Shown here: in pieces, positions 1 through 9,453 of the stretch
How positions within the stretch are numbered: position 1 is the first letter of the stretch
How the letters are laid out: the number at the start of each line of letters is the position of its first letter
Origin: Mucilaginibacter inviolabilis
GTDB taxonomy: Bacteria; Bacteroidota; Bacteroidia; Sphingobacteriales; Sphingobacteriaceae
Assembly (NCBI RefSeq): GCF_011089895.1
Contig: NZ_JAANAT010000001.1
Location: forward strand, 372,001-436,000
Length of the DNA: 64,000 nt
Direction: 5' to 3'
Notes under the pieces: model-generated
What the model was told of the DNA's origin: nothing
The model's input: only the letters and a program-made list of their open reading frames with translations
The model's database searches: none
Position numbers and translations under genes: made by a program

Positions 1-1
1 A

Positions 2-2863
2 ACCGTAACAGATAACAAGAAATATCAGATCACGCTTCAGGATGATGCCAAAGGTTTATCAGAAGTAGTTGTTACAGCACTCGGTGTTAAAAAAGAAAAA
101 GCAAAGCTTGGGTATGCCGTTCAGGAGGTAAAAGGCGAAGATCTGGTTAAAGCACGGGAACCTAACGTTTTTTCCAATTTAACAGGCCGCGTTGCCGGTT
201 TAACCGTTCAAAGCTCTACAGATCTGTTCCAGAGCCCAACTATCACTCTTCGTGGCCGGCAACCATTGATCGTAATTGATGGTATTCCGGATCAATCGGC
301 CGATATCTGGAAGGTTAATGCTGACGATATCGAAAATATGACCGTATTGAAAGGTGCCAACGCATCTGCCTTGTATGGCTCTATCGGTCAAAACGGCGCT
401 ATCATGATCACAACCAAACGGGGTAAAGGTAAAGACCTGAGCATCGAGATCAATTCATCCACAGAACTGCAACCCAGCTTTATCAGAATACCCAAGGTGC
501 AAACCGAGTATGGTGATGGCTTTAAAGGCCAATATAGCTATGTAGATGGCTCCGGTGGTGGTCCTGAAGGTGGTGGCTGGATCTGGGGTCCAAAATTGGA
601 TCAGAAAGATCCATCAACCAAAAGCGGCTTTGTTGAATTACCGCAATATGATAGCCCTATCGATCCGCAAACAGGTAAAAGAATACCTACACCGTGGATA
701 TCGAGAGGTAAAGATAATGTCCAGGACTTTTTCAGAACGGGCGTTATTTCATCCAATAACATCAGCATCACCAAAAGTTCAGATAAAGGAGCTTTCCGTG
801 CTTCGGTTTCAAACGTTTACCAGGTTGGTATTGTGCCTAATACCGATTTGAATAATACATCCTTCAACCTGTCTGGCAATTATAACCTGTCTGACAACCT
901 TACTGCAGACGCCCGTATAACCTTCAATAAACAATACACGAAGAACTTTCCCGAGGTTGGTTATGGTCCTACCAACTATTTATACAACCTCATCTTATGG
1001 ACCGGTGCAGATGTTAGCGTAAAGGATTTGCGTAATTACTGGGCTCCGGGACAGGTAGGCTTGCAACAGCGCAATTATAATAACTCTTATTACAATAACC
1101 CTTATTTCCAGGCATATGAGTACTTAAGAGGGTATGATAAAAACAATACCTACGGGTCATTGAACCTGAATTACAAGATCAGCCCTGACTTTAGTATTCA
1201 GTTCAGAAACGGGATGAATTCTTACGGACTGAACAGGACTTATGATGAACCAAAAAGCTACATCGGTTATGGTAATAAATCAAGGGGTAACTTCACGGTT
1301 TCGAATGACAATTTCTTTGATATTACTTCAGATCTGATAGCCGACTTTAACCATACCTTTTCAGAAAAATTCAAATTGCATGCGCAGGTAGGCGGTTCAA
1401 ATTATTATCGTAACGATAAATATGGCAGCGCGGCAACAGATGGTTTAACTATTCCCGGATTTTACAATTTAAGTAACTCAACCAACCCGGTTACTGCTAC
1501 AAATGCCCTGGAAGAAAGACGCACCAGCAGCGTTTACGGTGTTTTGGATCTGGAATATCTGAATGCTATTTACCTGACCGCAACCGGCCGTAATGACTTT
1601 ATTTCGACTTTACCTACTCAAAATAACAGCTTCTTTTATCCCTCATTTGGGTCGTCTGTAATAATTTCTCAGTTAACCAAACTACCAGATTGGTTTAGCC
1701 TGTTAAAAGCGCGTGGATCATGGTCGCAAGTTTCCAGTGCAACTTTAAATGATAACGCCTATACGTACAGCTATTTGCCAACCTATTCAAAAGGCTATAC
1801 CTGGAACAACATTCCTTCGCTTTCCTATGGTTCATCGATATTGAATGCGAATCTGCATCCCCAAACTTCCAACAGTTGGGAAGTTGGTGTTGATACCAAA
1901 TTTTTTAACAACCGTATCGGATTGGAAGCCACCTACTACCAGACCAGTGATTTTAACAATATTTTCTCCATTCCAATTTCCAACACCAGCGGTTTCAATT
2001 CACAACTGGTTAACGGAAATACCTACAAACGCAAAGGTTTAGAGCTTGTGTTAACAGCCACTCCGGTAAAAATTCCCGGATTTCGTTGGGATGTTGCCGC
2101 TAACTTCAGCACCTACCACCGTTATTTAACCGGTATATATAATAATGCACCAACCCTCAATAACCTGAAAGCTGGCGACCGCGTTGATAAGATCTACACC
2201 AGCGTATATCAAAAAGATCCAAGCGGCAATATTATTTATGGCAGCAACGGTTTCCCGTTAGATGATACTTTCCCAAGATCGGTAGGCTATGGTGATCCCG
2301 ATTTTACCTATGGTTTAGAGAATAGCTTTACTTATAAGCAGTTCAGTCTGAAAGTATTGGTAGACGGACGCGTTGGTGGCTTAATGTATTCAACTACCAA
2401 CCAGAAAATGTGGTGGGGTGGCACCAATATGGGTACACTCAACCATTACCGTGATGAAGCCAATGCAGGCAAGGCTACTTATGTAGGGCAAGGTGTGGTA
2501 GTAACATCAGGATCTGTTACTTATGATTCAAATGGCAACATTACCAGCGACACCCGGAAATTTGCGCCAAACACCAAGGCGGTCAACTATATCGATTACA
2601 TGACCAATACCAGTAATTCGGCCAATACCAACTACAACTATTATTCACAAACATTTTTAAAGATCCGCGAGATCAGCTTTACCTGGCAGGTGCCCGGCAA
2701 ATGGCTCAAAAGCTCCTTTGTTAAAGGACTTAACCTGTCTGCCGTTGGCCGCAACCTGTTCCTGTTTGCAAAAATTCCGAACGTAGATCCGGATACTGGT
2801 GTTGATAATCTTCAAACGCCGTCAACCCGCACCATAGGTTTTAATGCTAATATTAAATTTTAA
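2..2863 (+). CDS. SusC/RagA-type TonB-dependent outer membrane transporter, 5' end outside window
   Basis: The frame is open from base 2 without a start, so the gene begins upstream; the visible part is 953 codons. The TTG at 266 lies inside the plug domain and is not the start. The first 100 codons carry the plug: a VVVTALGV stretch, LTGRVAGLTV, then IVIDGIPDQS and VLKGANASALYGS, which are standard SusC signatures. The rest is a long beta-barrel rich in Tyr, Asn and Ser, ending in Phe as outer membrane proteins usually do. Such proteins import oligomers through the outer membrane together with a SusD lipoprotein, and a SusD gene follows 11 bases downstream. The substrate cannot be read from sequence; the next gene but one is a phosphodiesterase-like enzyme. 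Confidence 0.95.
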   Translation, partial: TVTDNKKYQITLQDDAKGLSEVVVTALGVKKEKAKLGYAVQEVKGEDLVKAREPNVFSNLTGRVAGLTVQSSTDLFQSPTITLRGRQPLIVIDGIPDQSADIWKVNADDIENMTVLKGANASALYGSIGQNGAIMITTKRGKGKDLSIEINSSTELQPSFIRIPKVQTEYGDGFKGQYSYVDGSGGGPEGGGWIWGPKLDQKDPSTKSGFVELPQYDSPIDPQTGKRIPTPWISRGKDNVQDFFRTGVISSNNISITKSSDKGAFRASVSNVYQVGIVPNTDLNNTSFNLSGNYNLSDNLTADARITFNKQYTKNFPEVGYGPTNYLYNLILWTGADVSVKDLRNYWAPGQVGLQQRNYNNSYYNNPYFQAYEYLRGYDKNNTYGSLNLNYKISPDFSIQFRNGMNSYGLNRTYDEPKSYIGYGNKSRGNFTVSNDNFFDITSDLIADFNHTFSEKFKLHAQVGGSNYYRNDKYGSAATDGLTIPGFYNLSNSTNPVTATNALEERRTSSVYGVLDLEYLNAIYLTATGRNDFISTLPTQNNSFFYPSFGSSVIISQLTKLPDWFSLLKARGSWSQVSSATLNDNAYTYSYLPTYSKGYTWNNIPSLSYGSSILNANLHPQTSNSWEVGVDTKFFNNRIGLEATYYQTSDFNNIFSIPISNTSGFNSQLVNGNTYKRKGLELVLTATPVKIPGFRWDVAANFSTYHRYLTGIYNNAPTLNNLKAGDRVDKIYTSVYQKDPSGNIIYGSNGFPLDDTFPRSVGYGDPDFTYGLENSFTYKQFSLKVLVDGRVGGLMYSTTNQKMWWGGTNMGTLNHYRDEANAGKATYVGQGVVVTSGSVTYDSNGNITSDTRKFAPNTKAVNYIDYMTNTSNSANTNYNYYSQTFLKIREISFTWQVPGKWLKSSFVKGLNLSAVGRNLFLFAKIPNVDPDTGVDNLQTPSTRTIGFNANIKF

Positions 2864-2874
2864 CCAGAAAATTG

Positions 2875-4332
2875 ATGAAAAAGATATTTTTAGCACTGCT
2901 GGCCCTGGTGGCTTTAGGTGCCCCCGGATGTAAAAAGTTTAGCGAGTTTCAAACAGATCCTAACAAATCAACAACCGCTACACCCGACTTGCTTTTAAAT
3001 ACCGTTGAACAAAGCGCGTTTCAGTCAACCAGCCTGAACGTTGCCTTAGCAATAAGGCAGATGGCGGTTACGGAATCGGCCTCTAATTATCAATATTATG
3101 GCTGGACTCGTGGCGATTTTTCTAATTATAATAATCTTCGCCAGGTAATAAAAATGGAGCAGTCGGCTGCTACCATAAATAAACCGGAATATTTGCCGCT
3201 CAGCAAATTTTTCAGGGCCTGGTATTTCCTGCAGCTAACACAAAATTTTGGAGATATTCCCTATAGCCAGGCTTTACAGGGGGAGCAAAACCAAACCACT
3301 CCGGTGTATGATAAGCAAGAAAGCATTTACCTGGCTATCCTTGATGATCTGAAAGCAGCCAACGGCCTCATCACCTCGGGCACACCATCTGTTCAGGGAG
3401 ATATTATTTACGGCGGTAATATGCAACAGTGGAAAAAAGCCATCAATACTTTGTCGCTGCGGGTACTGATGAGTCTTTCTATTAAGGCAAATAATACCAC
3501 TTACAATTTTAAACAGCGCTTTGCCGATATTGTAAACAACCCCGCGCAATACCCAATTTTCGGCAGTAATGCCGATAATGCCCAGTTAAAGTTCTATGAC
3601 CTGGACAATGACCGTTATCCCTATTACAACGATAATAGTATCCAAACCGCTTACTATATGGAGGAAACTTTTGTTGATATGCTTAAACAATTGAAAGACC
3701 CGCGCTTGTTTAGCTTTGCTCAAAAGGCTCCCAATCATTCCTCCGCAGCGGATAACGATTTTACGGCTTACGGCGGTATAAAAGGCAGCGATCCTGTTGA
3801 CGTGAATGCGAAAAGACAGGTAAGTGGTGAGATATCCAGGATCAATCCTCGTTTTTACAGTAATCCAACTAATGAGCCCAGTATAGCCATGGGGTACGGA
3901 GAATTGCAGTTTATCCTGGCAGAAGCCGCTGCCCGGGGCTGGATAAGTGGAAGTGCGAATAGTTATTATCAGAATGGTATCCAGGCCTCCATGAGCTTTT
4001 ATGGCATTGATCAGGCAGGTATAAACAGTTACCTAGCTCAAGCAGCAGTACAATTGAGCGGGGCAGATAACATTCAAAAGATCATCACTCAAAAATACAT
4101 CGCTTCATTTATGAACAGCGGCTGGCAACCATTTTTTGAAAACCGCCGTACAAGCTTCCCAACCTTTGATGTTTCGGGTGATGGTGTATTGAACAACAAA
4201 CGGGTACCTAAGCGTTTCCTTTACCCACAAACAGAGTTGCAATTAAACCAGCAAAATGTAAACGATGCTATAAAACGGCAGTTTCCTGGTGGCGATGACA
4301 TCAATGCAACAACTTGGATCATCCAGCCATAA
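2875..4332 (+). CDS. SusD/RagB-like (SusD-like_2 type) outer membrane lipoprotein
   Basis: The product is 485 residues starting at ATG 2875; a TTG one codon earlier at 2872 is less likely. The N-terminus is a lipoprotein signal peptide with the cysteine in LGAPGCKKF. The mature protein is rich in alpha helices, with FRAWYFLQLTQNFGDIPYSQAL and, near the end, SGWQPFFENRRTSFPTF, the pattern I associate with the SusD-like_2 branch. SusD proteins form the lid over the SusC barrel at the cell surface and bind the substrate. It lies 11 bases after the SusC gene, so the two are surely cotranscribed. Assignment is sure at family level; the ligand is unknown. Confidence 0.93.
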   Translation: MKKIFLALLALVALGAPGCKKFSEFQTDPNKSTTATPDLLLNTVEQSAFQSTSLNVALAIRQMAVTESASNYQYYGWTRGDFSNYNNLRQVIKMEQSAATINKPEYLPLSKFFRAWYFLQLTQNFGDIPYSQALQGEQNQTTPVYDKQESIYLAILDDLKAANGLITSGTPSVQGDIIYGGNMQQWKKAINTLSLRVLMSLSIKANNTTYNFKQRFADIVNNPAQYPIFGSNADNAQLKFYDLDNDRYPYYNDNSIQTAYYMEETFVDMLKQLKDPRLFSFAQKAPNHSSAADNDFTAYGGIKGSDPVDVNAKRQVSGEISRINPRFYSNPTNEPSIAMGYGELQFILAEAAARGWISGSANSYYQNGIQASMSFYGIDQAGINSYLAQAAVQLSGADNIQKIITQKYIASFMNSGWQPFFENRRTSFPTFDVSGDGVLNNKRVPKRFLYPQTELQLNQQNVNDAIKRQFPGGDDINATTWIIQP

Positions 4333-4394
4333 TGTGCAAGCAACCTGATTATATTATCTTAGAAAATTAAAAATTATTGCAAATGATCGTTAAT

Positions 4395-5624
4395 ATGAAA
4401 AAAACATTGCTGATACTTTGTTCGGCGTTAACCCTATCGGCACATGCCCAAAAGGTTAAAAAAGCGGTATATATTATTGCCGACGGCATACCTGCAGATG
4501 TTATTGAAAAACTGGATTTGCCAAACCTCAAAAACGTGATCAAAGATGGTAAATATCTCCGGATACATGTGGGCGGTGACAAAGGGACCTATAATGAAAC
4601 GCCTACTATTTCGGCGGTGGGTTACAACAGTCTGTTAACCGGAACATGGCTTAACAAGCACAACGTACCTGATAACGACATCAAGGATCCAAATTATAAC
4701 TATCAAACAATTTTTAAGCTGTTTAAAGAACAATATCCCGCGAAAAAAATCGCGGTATTCTCCAGCTGGACAGACAACCGTACTAAACTGATAGGCGAGG
4801 GCTTAAAACAAACCGGAAATCTTAAGATGGATTACAAAGCGGATGGCTTTGAGTTAGATACGGTTCATTTTAAGCACAAGGGCGATTATATGCACCGTAT
4901 TGATGAGGAAGTGGTGGCACAAGCCAGCAACAGCATAAAAACCGTGGCGCCTGATCTGTCCTGGATCTACCTGGAGTACACCGACGACATGGGACATGCA
5001 CATGGCGACAGTCCGGAATTTTATGATGCGGTAAAGATGATGGATGCACAGATCGGAAAAGTTTATGAAGCGATCAACTATCGCAAGAAGAAATTCAACG
5101 AAGACTGGCTGCTGATCATTACCACCGATCATGGCAGAAGCGAAGCTAATGGCAGGGGACACGGCGGGCAGTCAGATCGTCAGCGCAATACCTGGTTGGT
5201 GACTAATTATCCTAATCTAAATCAGTACGCCAATGTTGCCGATCCGGGTATCGTGGATATCATGCCTACTTTAGCGAGGTTCATGAATGTGAAACTAACC
5301 GGAGATGCAGGTAGGGAAGTTGACGGCACGCCCTTGATCGGAGCCGTTTCCGTAAGTGATGTTAAACTAAATTACTTTCAAAATAGCATCGATGTATCCT
5401 GGAAATCATTGGATACCAAAGGAAATGTTAAGATTTATGTTACGCCTACCAACAACTTCAAAACAGGTGGTGTGGATAATTACAAGCTCATGGGCGAATA
5501 TCCCGTAGCACAACGGCACGCGCTGCTGAATGTAAAAGATCTTCCCTCTGATTTTTATAAAGTGGTACTGGAAGCCCCGGACAATACCGTCAATAAATGG
5601 CTAATTATTACTGCGAAAAAATAA
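4395..5624 (+). CDS. Secreted type I phosphodiesterase / nucleotide pyrophosphatase (alkaline phosphatase superfamily)
   Basis: The start is taken at ATG 4395, which gives a clean signal peptide (MKKTLLILCSALTLSAHAQ) and 409 residues; ATG 4383 is the alternative. Metal and catalytic sites typical of the superfamily are visible: Asp30 in YIIADG, a nucleophile region ETPTIS with Thr71 or Ser73 followed by SLLTGTW, an EYTDDMGHAHG block near residue 195 and TTDHGRS about 50 residues later with a His in GRGHGG. It should hydrolyse phosphomono- or diesters in the periplasm or at the cell surface. It lies 62 bases after the SusD gene and precedes a terminator, so the three genes probably form one operon. 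That suggests a phosphate-bearing substrate for the transporter, but this is inference. Confidence 0.87.
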   Translation: MKKTLLILCSALTLSAHAQKVKKAVYIIADGIPADVIEKLDLPNLKNVIKDGKYLRIHVGGDKGTYNETPTISAVGYNSLLTGTWLNKHNVPDNDIKDPNYNYQTIFKLFKEQYPAKKIAVFSSWTDNRTKLIGEGLKQTGNLKMDYKADGFELDTVHFKHKGDYMHRIDEEVVAQASNSIKTVAPDLSWIYLEYTDDMGHAHGDSPEFYDAVKMMDAQIGKVYEAINYRKKKFNEDWLLIITTDHGRSEANGRGHGGQSDRQRNTWLVTNYPNLNQYANVADPGIVDIMPTLARFMNVKLTGDAGREVDGTPLIGAVSVSDVKLNYFQNSIDVSWKSLDTKGNVKIYVTPTNNFKTGGVDNYKLMGEYPVAQRHALLNVKDLPSDFYKVVLEAPDNTVNKWLIITAKK

Positions 5625-5644
5625 CCTATTTTTTTGACTCTTAT

Positions 5645-5674
5645 AAAAAAGCACCTTATAACAGGTGCTTTTTT
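5645..5674. terminator. Bidirectional intrinsic terminator
   Basis: A perfect 12-base inverted repeat (AAAAAAGCACCT at 5645-5656, AGGTGCTTTTTT at 5663-5674) with a 6-base loop lies between the convergent phosphodiesterase gene and the large minus-strand gene. T-runs are present on both strands. Confidence 0.85.
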
Positions 5675-5804
5675 ATTGATTTAGGTTTTTAACTCATCTA
5701 CTTCATATACTCTGTTTGTACTAATAGGTGATTTTGTAATGATTGAACCAGTATTCTTAATATAGACTAATGCGCTTTTAACTATCTTCTGCTTACCAGT
5801 GAAA

Positions 5805-8800
5805 TTAGATAATTTTAAAATCTACACGATCATCAGCATCAGTATGTAATCGTGCAGCTACCAGGCCAACATGGGTAAATCCCATCACCGCATCGGCTGC
5901 GCAAATACCGGCAGCAACTTTCGGATTCCCTACCGTAAAAGGGCAATCTTGTACCATCTTGTACAGGTTTAAAAATAGATTTGAGGTAAAGCGAAGATTA
6001 TTAGACCTTGTTTTTTCTTCACCAACAAATGTCACGATAAGCAATACAGTTAAAGCCAGCGAACTAGCCGAAGAAAAACCACGGAGCCACTTCTTTTTAC
6101 TTTCTGAGATTGAAAATGCAGCACCTATAAAGCCCATGCCCGCCTTAAAAGAAGACAAGGCAACGTGGACAATTTCATAAGTTGTAACATCTGTGATTGT
6201 AAATTCGGCTTTATGATTTTTAGCCTGAAGTGCATGGTCCGCCACATTTGCCAAACTTAGTGTACTACTTAATAAGGAAAGGAGAGATTTAATTGTTGAC
6301 AATTGCCCACGCTTGCGCCGCAGGTTTTGTTGCCAGCCCCCTGCTGCCGGCGCTGCACTTGTTAAATAGTTAAACAGGTCAAATGAGCCTACAATTATTT
6401 CAAGCGAACGGGTCACTTCATACATGATCACCAGCCATGACTCGGTTTGGTATACGGGATTGTCCGCTGGTTCTGGATCGGTTAAATTTTTTCCGGCTTT
6501 TGGTTGTACCCCTAAGCGTTCTTTAAACAGGGTATTTACTTCGTTTACGTCGATAGCCTTCACTTTATCATGCGGAAACGCGTCGCCGGTGGCTATTCTG
6601 TAAATTACGCGCAGGGGTAATGCAACCATTATAGACACAACACGAAGTACCGTAAGTTCGCGACCGCCAAGTATCAGTTTTAAAAGCCCGCTTAGTATCG
6701 GAATATCCATTTTTTCGTTTATTACGGCTTTAATGGCATTCAGCAGTAGTTTCAAAATGCTAAATAATGCTACTATGCCATGCTTTACCTCTTCGAGCAC
6801 AGTGACAGCTATAATTTGCATTAAACGGGTTATTGTTTCACCTATGGAATCGGTTGAGATATGACTAAGCAGGTCGCCGATCATCGAAATGGCTTTTCCT
6901 GCGGTGAAAATTTCCTTCTCGAGCAAATCTTTTAAAACTCGCTCAATCTCTTCAGTAAAACTATCATTACTACCTGACGATAGTGTAGGTGAGGATTGAC
7001 CATGAATCAAATGATAGGTAGCTAAATTGGCAGCCGGGTTTTGTAAAGGGCCGCTTCGCCCATCGGTTTTGTTGGTTTTGGTTGTATCCCCCAGCTTATT
7101 AACAATGTCTTCACCCGCAATAGCAATTTCAATGTCCCGAAATATCCCAGTAATTTTATCGCTTAATACATCTGCAGTACCAGCAATAATATCAAAACCA
7201 TTGTTGATCACATCGCAGATCTTATCACTGGTTTCCAGAACATCGGTCCATCCGATTAACTTACCCAGCCATTCCAGAATTTTTTCCAGGTCGATGCCTA
7301 TCAGCTTCAATACCCAGTTAAGGGCCTTAAACACGGCGCCGAGCGTATCCAATACAATGTTGAGTATTTTATCGCCTATAGCCAGTACAAATTGCAAACC
7401 CTCGTCAATTTTTTTCAAAACAAATTGTATCCCGTTTTCGAGTACAATTAACCCCTGCCTGATAGCGGCAATCGAAGTGTTAACAAACTCCGACAGGTAA
7501 TGCAGGGCATCCCCGGCAAAATTTACGATCTCATCAAAAATATTACCCGGTGCGGCAATAAGTTCCAGATTGCCCGAAGCACCATAACTGAGCATGAAAT
7601 TATCGGGCAGACTGTTAATCTCAAATCTGCCTGTGTGTAACACGCCTTTGTTTTCTACTGCTGTGAAGGTGTAGGAATCAAGAGCATTGCGGTTGCTACT
7701 TTTGAGCTCATGTCCCTTGTCTGCAAGTTGTGAGATATTACCGGCTACTGCTGTTAGGGTTTCATCATCATAACTACTGTTAGATAATACGGGTTTACCA
7801 TCCTCTGTTTTTGCCCCCTTTAAATCGGCTGCCGATTTTATGTTTGCCAACCCTTTGGTTATTTTTCCGTTTGGATAAATATTAAGCGTTTTATCCATCC
7901 AGTCGGCAGTGAGGTGATAAATAGGGCAGGCGATATCATCGGTCATGGTGATAATGGTAATGTTACCCATGATATCGGTACTTACCTCTGCACTGCTGCC
8001 CTGGTCAAGGCTGTAGAGGAAGCCATTAATGGTCACATACACCCATTCCGACGCTGTGATTTTTACCTTCTCTTCAATCAGTATCTCTCCTTTTTCGCCT
8101 TCAAAGTGCAAATGTGTGGTATAGGAATTAAACTCAATAACATCTGTTTGCTCAGGTACGTTAATTACCTGCTGCCGCCATAATGTCGAACCGATATCCT
8201 GCCAGTAATGCTGGATGCTTTTATCCTGGGTTATCAGAAACAGCTCATTTCCCTGTCGCCCGGTATTGCGTATTGGTGCAATATGCAGTACATCCTCCTT
8301 AAACAATACCGGGTCATTCCATACATATTTTTCGCCTTTGGCCTCCTTTTTACCATATATATAGTACAGCTTATTACCTGCAGTTGATGCCCACACTACT
8401 ATACTATCCTTATCCTGCCTTATAGTTAGTTCATGCACATCTTTTATTTTATCAGTTACCAATCCGCATTTGTTTACGGAGGCATTTTTAAAACAATATA
8501 CCCCGGTTGATGAGCCCACAAAAATATCGGAGCATATAGAAATGCTTTTGTTTTTTGAACCTGTGGGTGTGCTGATGCAATTATAGGTAAGATGACGAAA
8601 AGGCTCGGGTATCATCACATTGCCGGCACTGTAGTCATAGCTTAACGACCCTAAGCTGGCATCGGCAAGCGTAGTGCAGGCAAGAGTTTGGCTTTCGCCG
8701 ATATCGTATATGAAAAAGATTCCCGTTTGGCCAAATGCATATCCTATAGCAATATCTTTTAGGCTATCCGGGTGTTGTTTTACATCTTCCGGAAACTCAT

Positions 8801-9410
8801 ACTTCCGGGCACCTGCCGATCCATTTAACAGGTAGTAATATTTGTAGCCCTTAAGATTGCCGGCAACTATGCTTACTGGTGCTTTGCCATCATCACTAAT
8901 GTTCATCAGCATTTGCTCAACTTTAAACGCCGCATCTACACCTTCAATTTTGTGTGACAGTGATGCGAAGTTTGCCCAGTCGGTTTCCGCGAAATTGTTT
9001 GAAAGGCGCGAAGCGGTGAAGATTACAGTATCACCCCCTGATTTTTTAACCATAGCAAGCGTGATCGAAATCCTCCCTTTAGCGTCCTGGGTCATGGCAA
9101 ACGATACAGCATCCAGATCGGTCCCCAAACTATCGCTTAAATTAATTATTCCGTAGCCACCTTGTACAGAGCTATCGAGCTTTATAAGCGAAAATTTTTT
9201 ATCGGTACCGATGGTGAAAATCATTGGCCATCCCTGATTGTCCTGTCCTACCTCAATATTTCCGGTAGGGTTGAGCGGCGAGGTGTGCTGCTGATTTTTC
9301 ATTAGCTCGGCAACAATTGTCACATCTGCATTTGAAAATGCTTTGCCTTTAGCGGCAAGCTTTATTACATCGGTATCGTTCAATACCTCATTGTTATTAA
9401 GTGAAAACAT
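5805..9410 (-). CDS. Large protein of unknown function (1201 aa), partner of the P47-like gene
   Basis: I do not recognise a named domain. No signal peptide is seen. Residues 40 to about 420 look like repeated beta strands with tryptophans and glycines, possibly a propeller. Residues about 430-520 (TSYTTHLHFEG-type strands, ASEWVYVTINGFLYSL) resemble an Ig-like carrier fold. Residues about 620-780 and 850-960 are long amphipathic or hydrophobic helices (for example ILNIVLDTLGAVFKALNWVL and ALFSILKLLLNAIKAVI), and one likely membrane helix lies near 1140 (SSASSLALTVLLIVTFVG). This mix of a beta-rich head and helical hydrophobic body recalls pore-forming or membrane-perturbing proteins, and from memory large fungal hypothetical proteins with a similar order, but this is unverified. 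It starts 43 bases after the P47-like gene and is surely cotranscribed with it. Confidence 0.7.
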   Translation of the reverse strand: MFSLNNNEVLNDTDVIKLAAKGKAFSNADVTIVAELMKNQQHTSPLNPTGNIEVGQDNQGWPMIFTIGTDKKFSLIKLDSSVQGGYGIINLSDSLGTDLDAVSFAMTQDAKGRISITLAMVKKSGGDTVIFTASRLSNNFAETDWANFASLSHKIEGVDAAFKVEQMLMNISDDGKAPVSIVAGNLKGYKYYYLLNGSAGARKYEFPEDVKQHPDSLKDIAIGYAFGQTGIFFIYDIGESQTLACTTLADASLGSLSYDYSAGNVMIPEPFRHLTYNCISTPTGSKNKSISICSDIFVGSSTGVYCFKNASVNKCGLVTDKIKDVHELTIRQDKDSIVVWASTAGNKLYYIYGKKEAKGEKYVWNDPVLFKEDVLHIAPIRNTGRQGNELFLITQDKSIQHYWQDIGSTLWRQQVINVPEQTDVIEFNSYTTHLHFEGEKGEILIEEKVKITASEWVYVTINGFLYSLDQGSSAEVSTDIMGNITIITMTDDIACPIYHLTADWMDKTLNIYPNGKITKGLANIKSAADLKGAKTEDGKPVLSNSSYDDETLTAVAGNISQLADKGHELKSSNRNALDSYTFTAVENKGVLHTGRFEINSLPDNFMLSYGASGNLELIAAPGNIFDEIVNFAGDALHYLSEFVNTSIAAIRQGLIVLENGIQFVLKKIDEGLQFVLAIGDKILNIVLDTLGAVFKALNWVLKLIGIDLEKILEWLGKLIGWTDVLETSDKICDVINNGFDIIAGTADVLSDKITGIFRDIEIAIAGEDIVNKLGDTTKTNKTDGRSGPLQNPAANLATYHLIHGQSSPTLSSGSNDSFTEEIERVLKDLLEKEIFTAGKAISMIGDLLSHISTDSIGETITRLMQIIAVTVLEEVKHGIVALFSILKLLLNAIKAVINEKMDIPILSGLLKLILGGRELTVLRVVSIMVALPLRVIYRIATGDAFPHDKVKAIDVNEVNTLFKERLGVQPKAGKNLTDPEPADNPVYQTESWLVIMYEVTRSLEIIVGSFDLFNYLTSAAPAAGGWQQNLRRKRGQLSTIKSLLSLLSSTLSLANVADHALQAKNHKAEFTITDVTTYEIVHVALSSFKAGMGFIGAAFSISESKKKWLRGFSSASSLALTVLLIVTFVGEEKTRSNNLRFTSNLFLNLYKMVQDCPFTVGNPKVAAGICAADAVMGFTHVGLVAARLHTDADDRVDFKII

Positions 9411-9453
9411 TTTGATTTGATTTTTAGGTAAAAAATAGTTTTGAATCCCCTGA

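Noticed and set aside
4854..5162. A 102-codon minus-strand frame inside the phosphodiesterase gene
   Set aside because: It lies across the catalytic His/Asp-rich part of a confident gene and shows no domain.
7027..7500. A 157-codon plus-strand frame inside the 1201-residue gene
   Set aside because: It is antisense to a long clear gene, rich in Ser, Pro and Leu as shadow frames are, and has no family resemblance.
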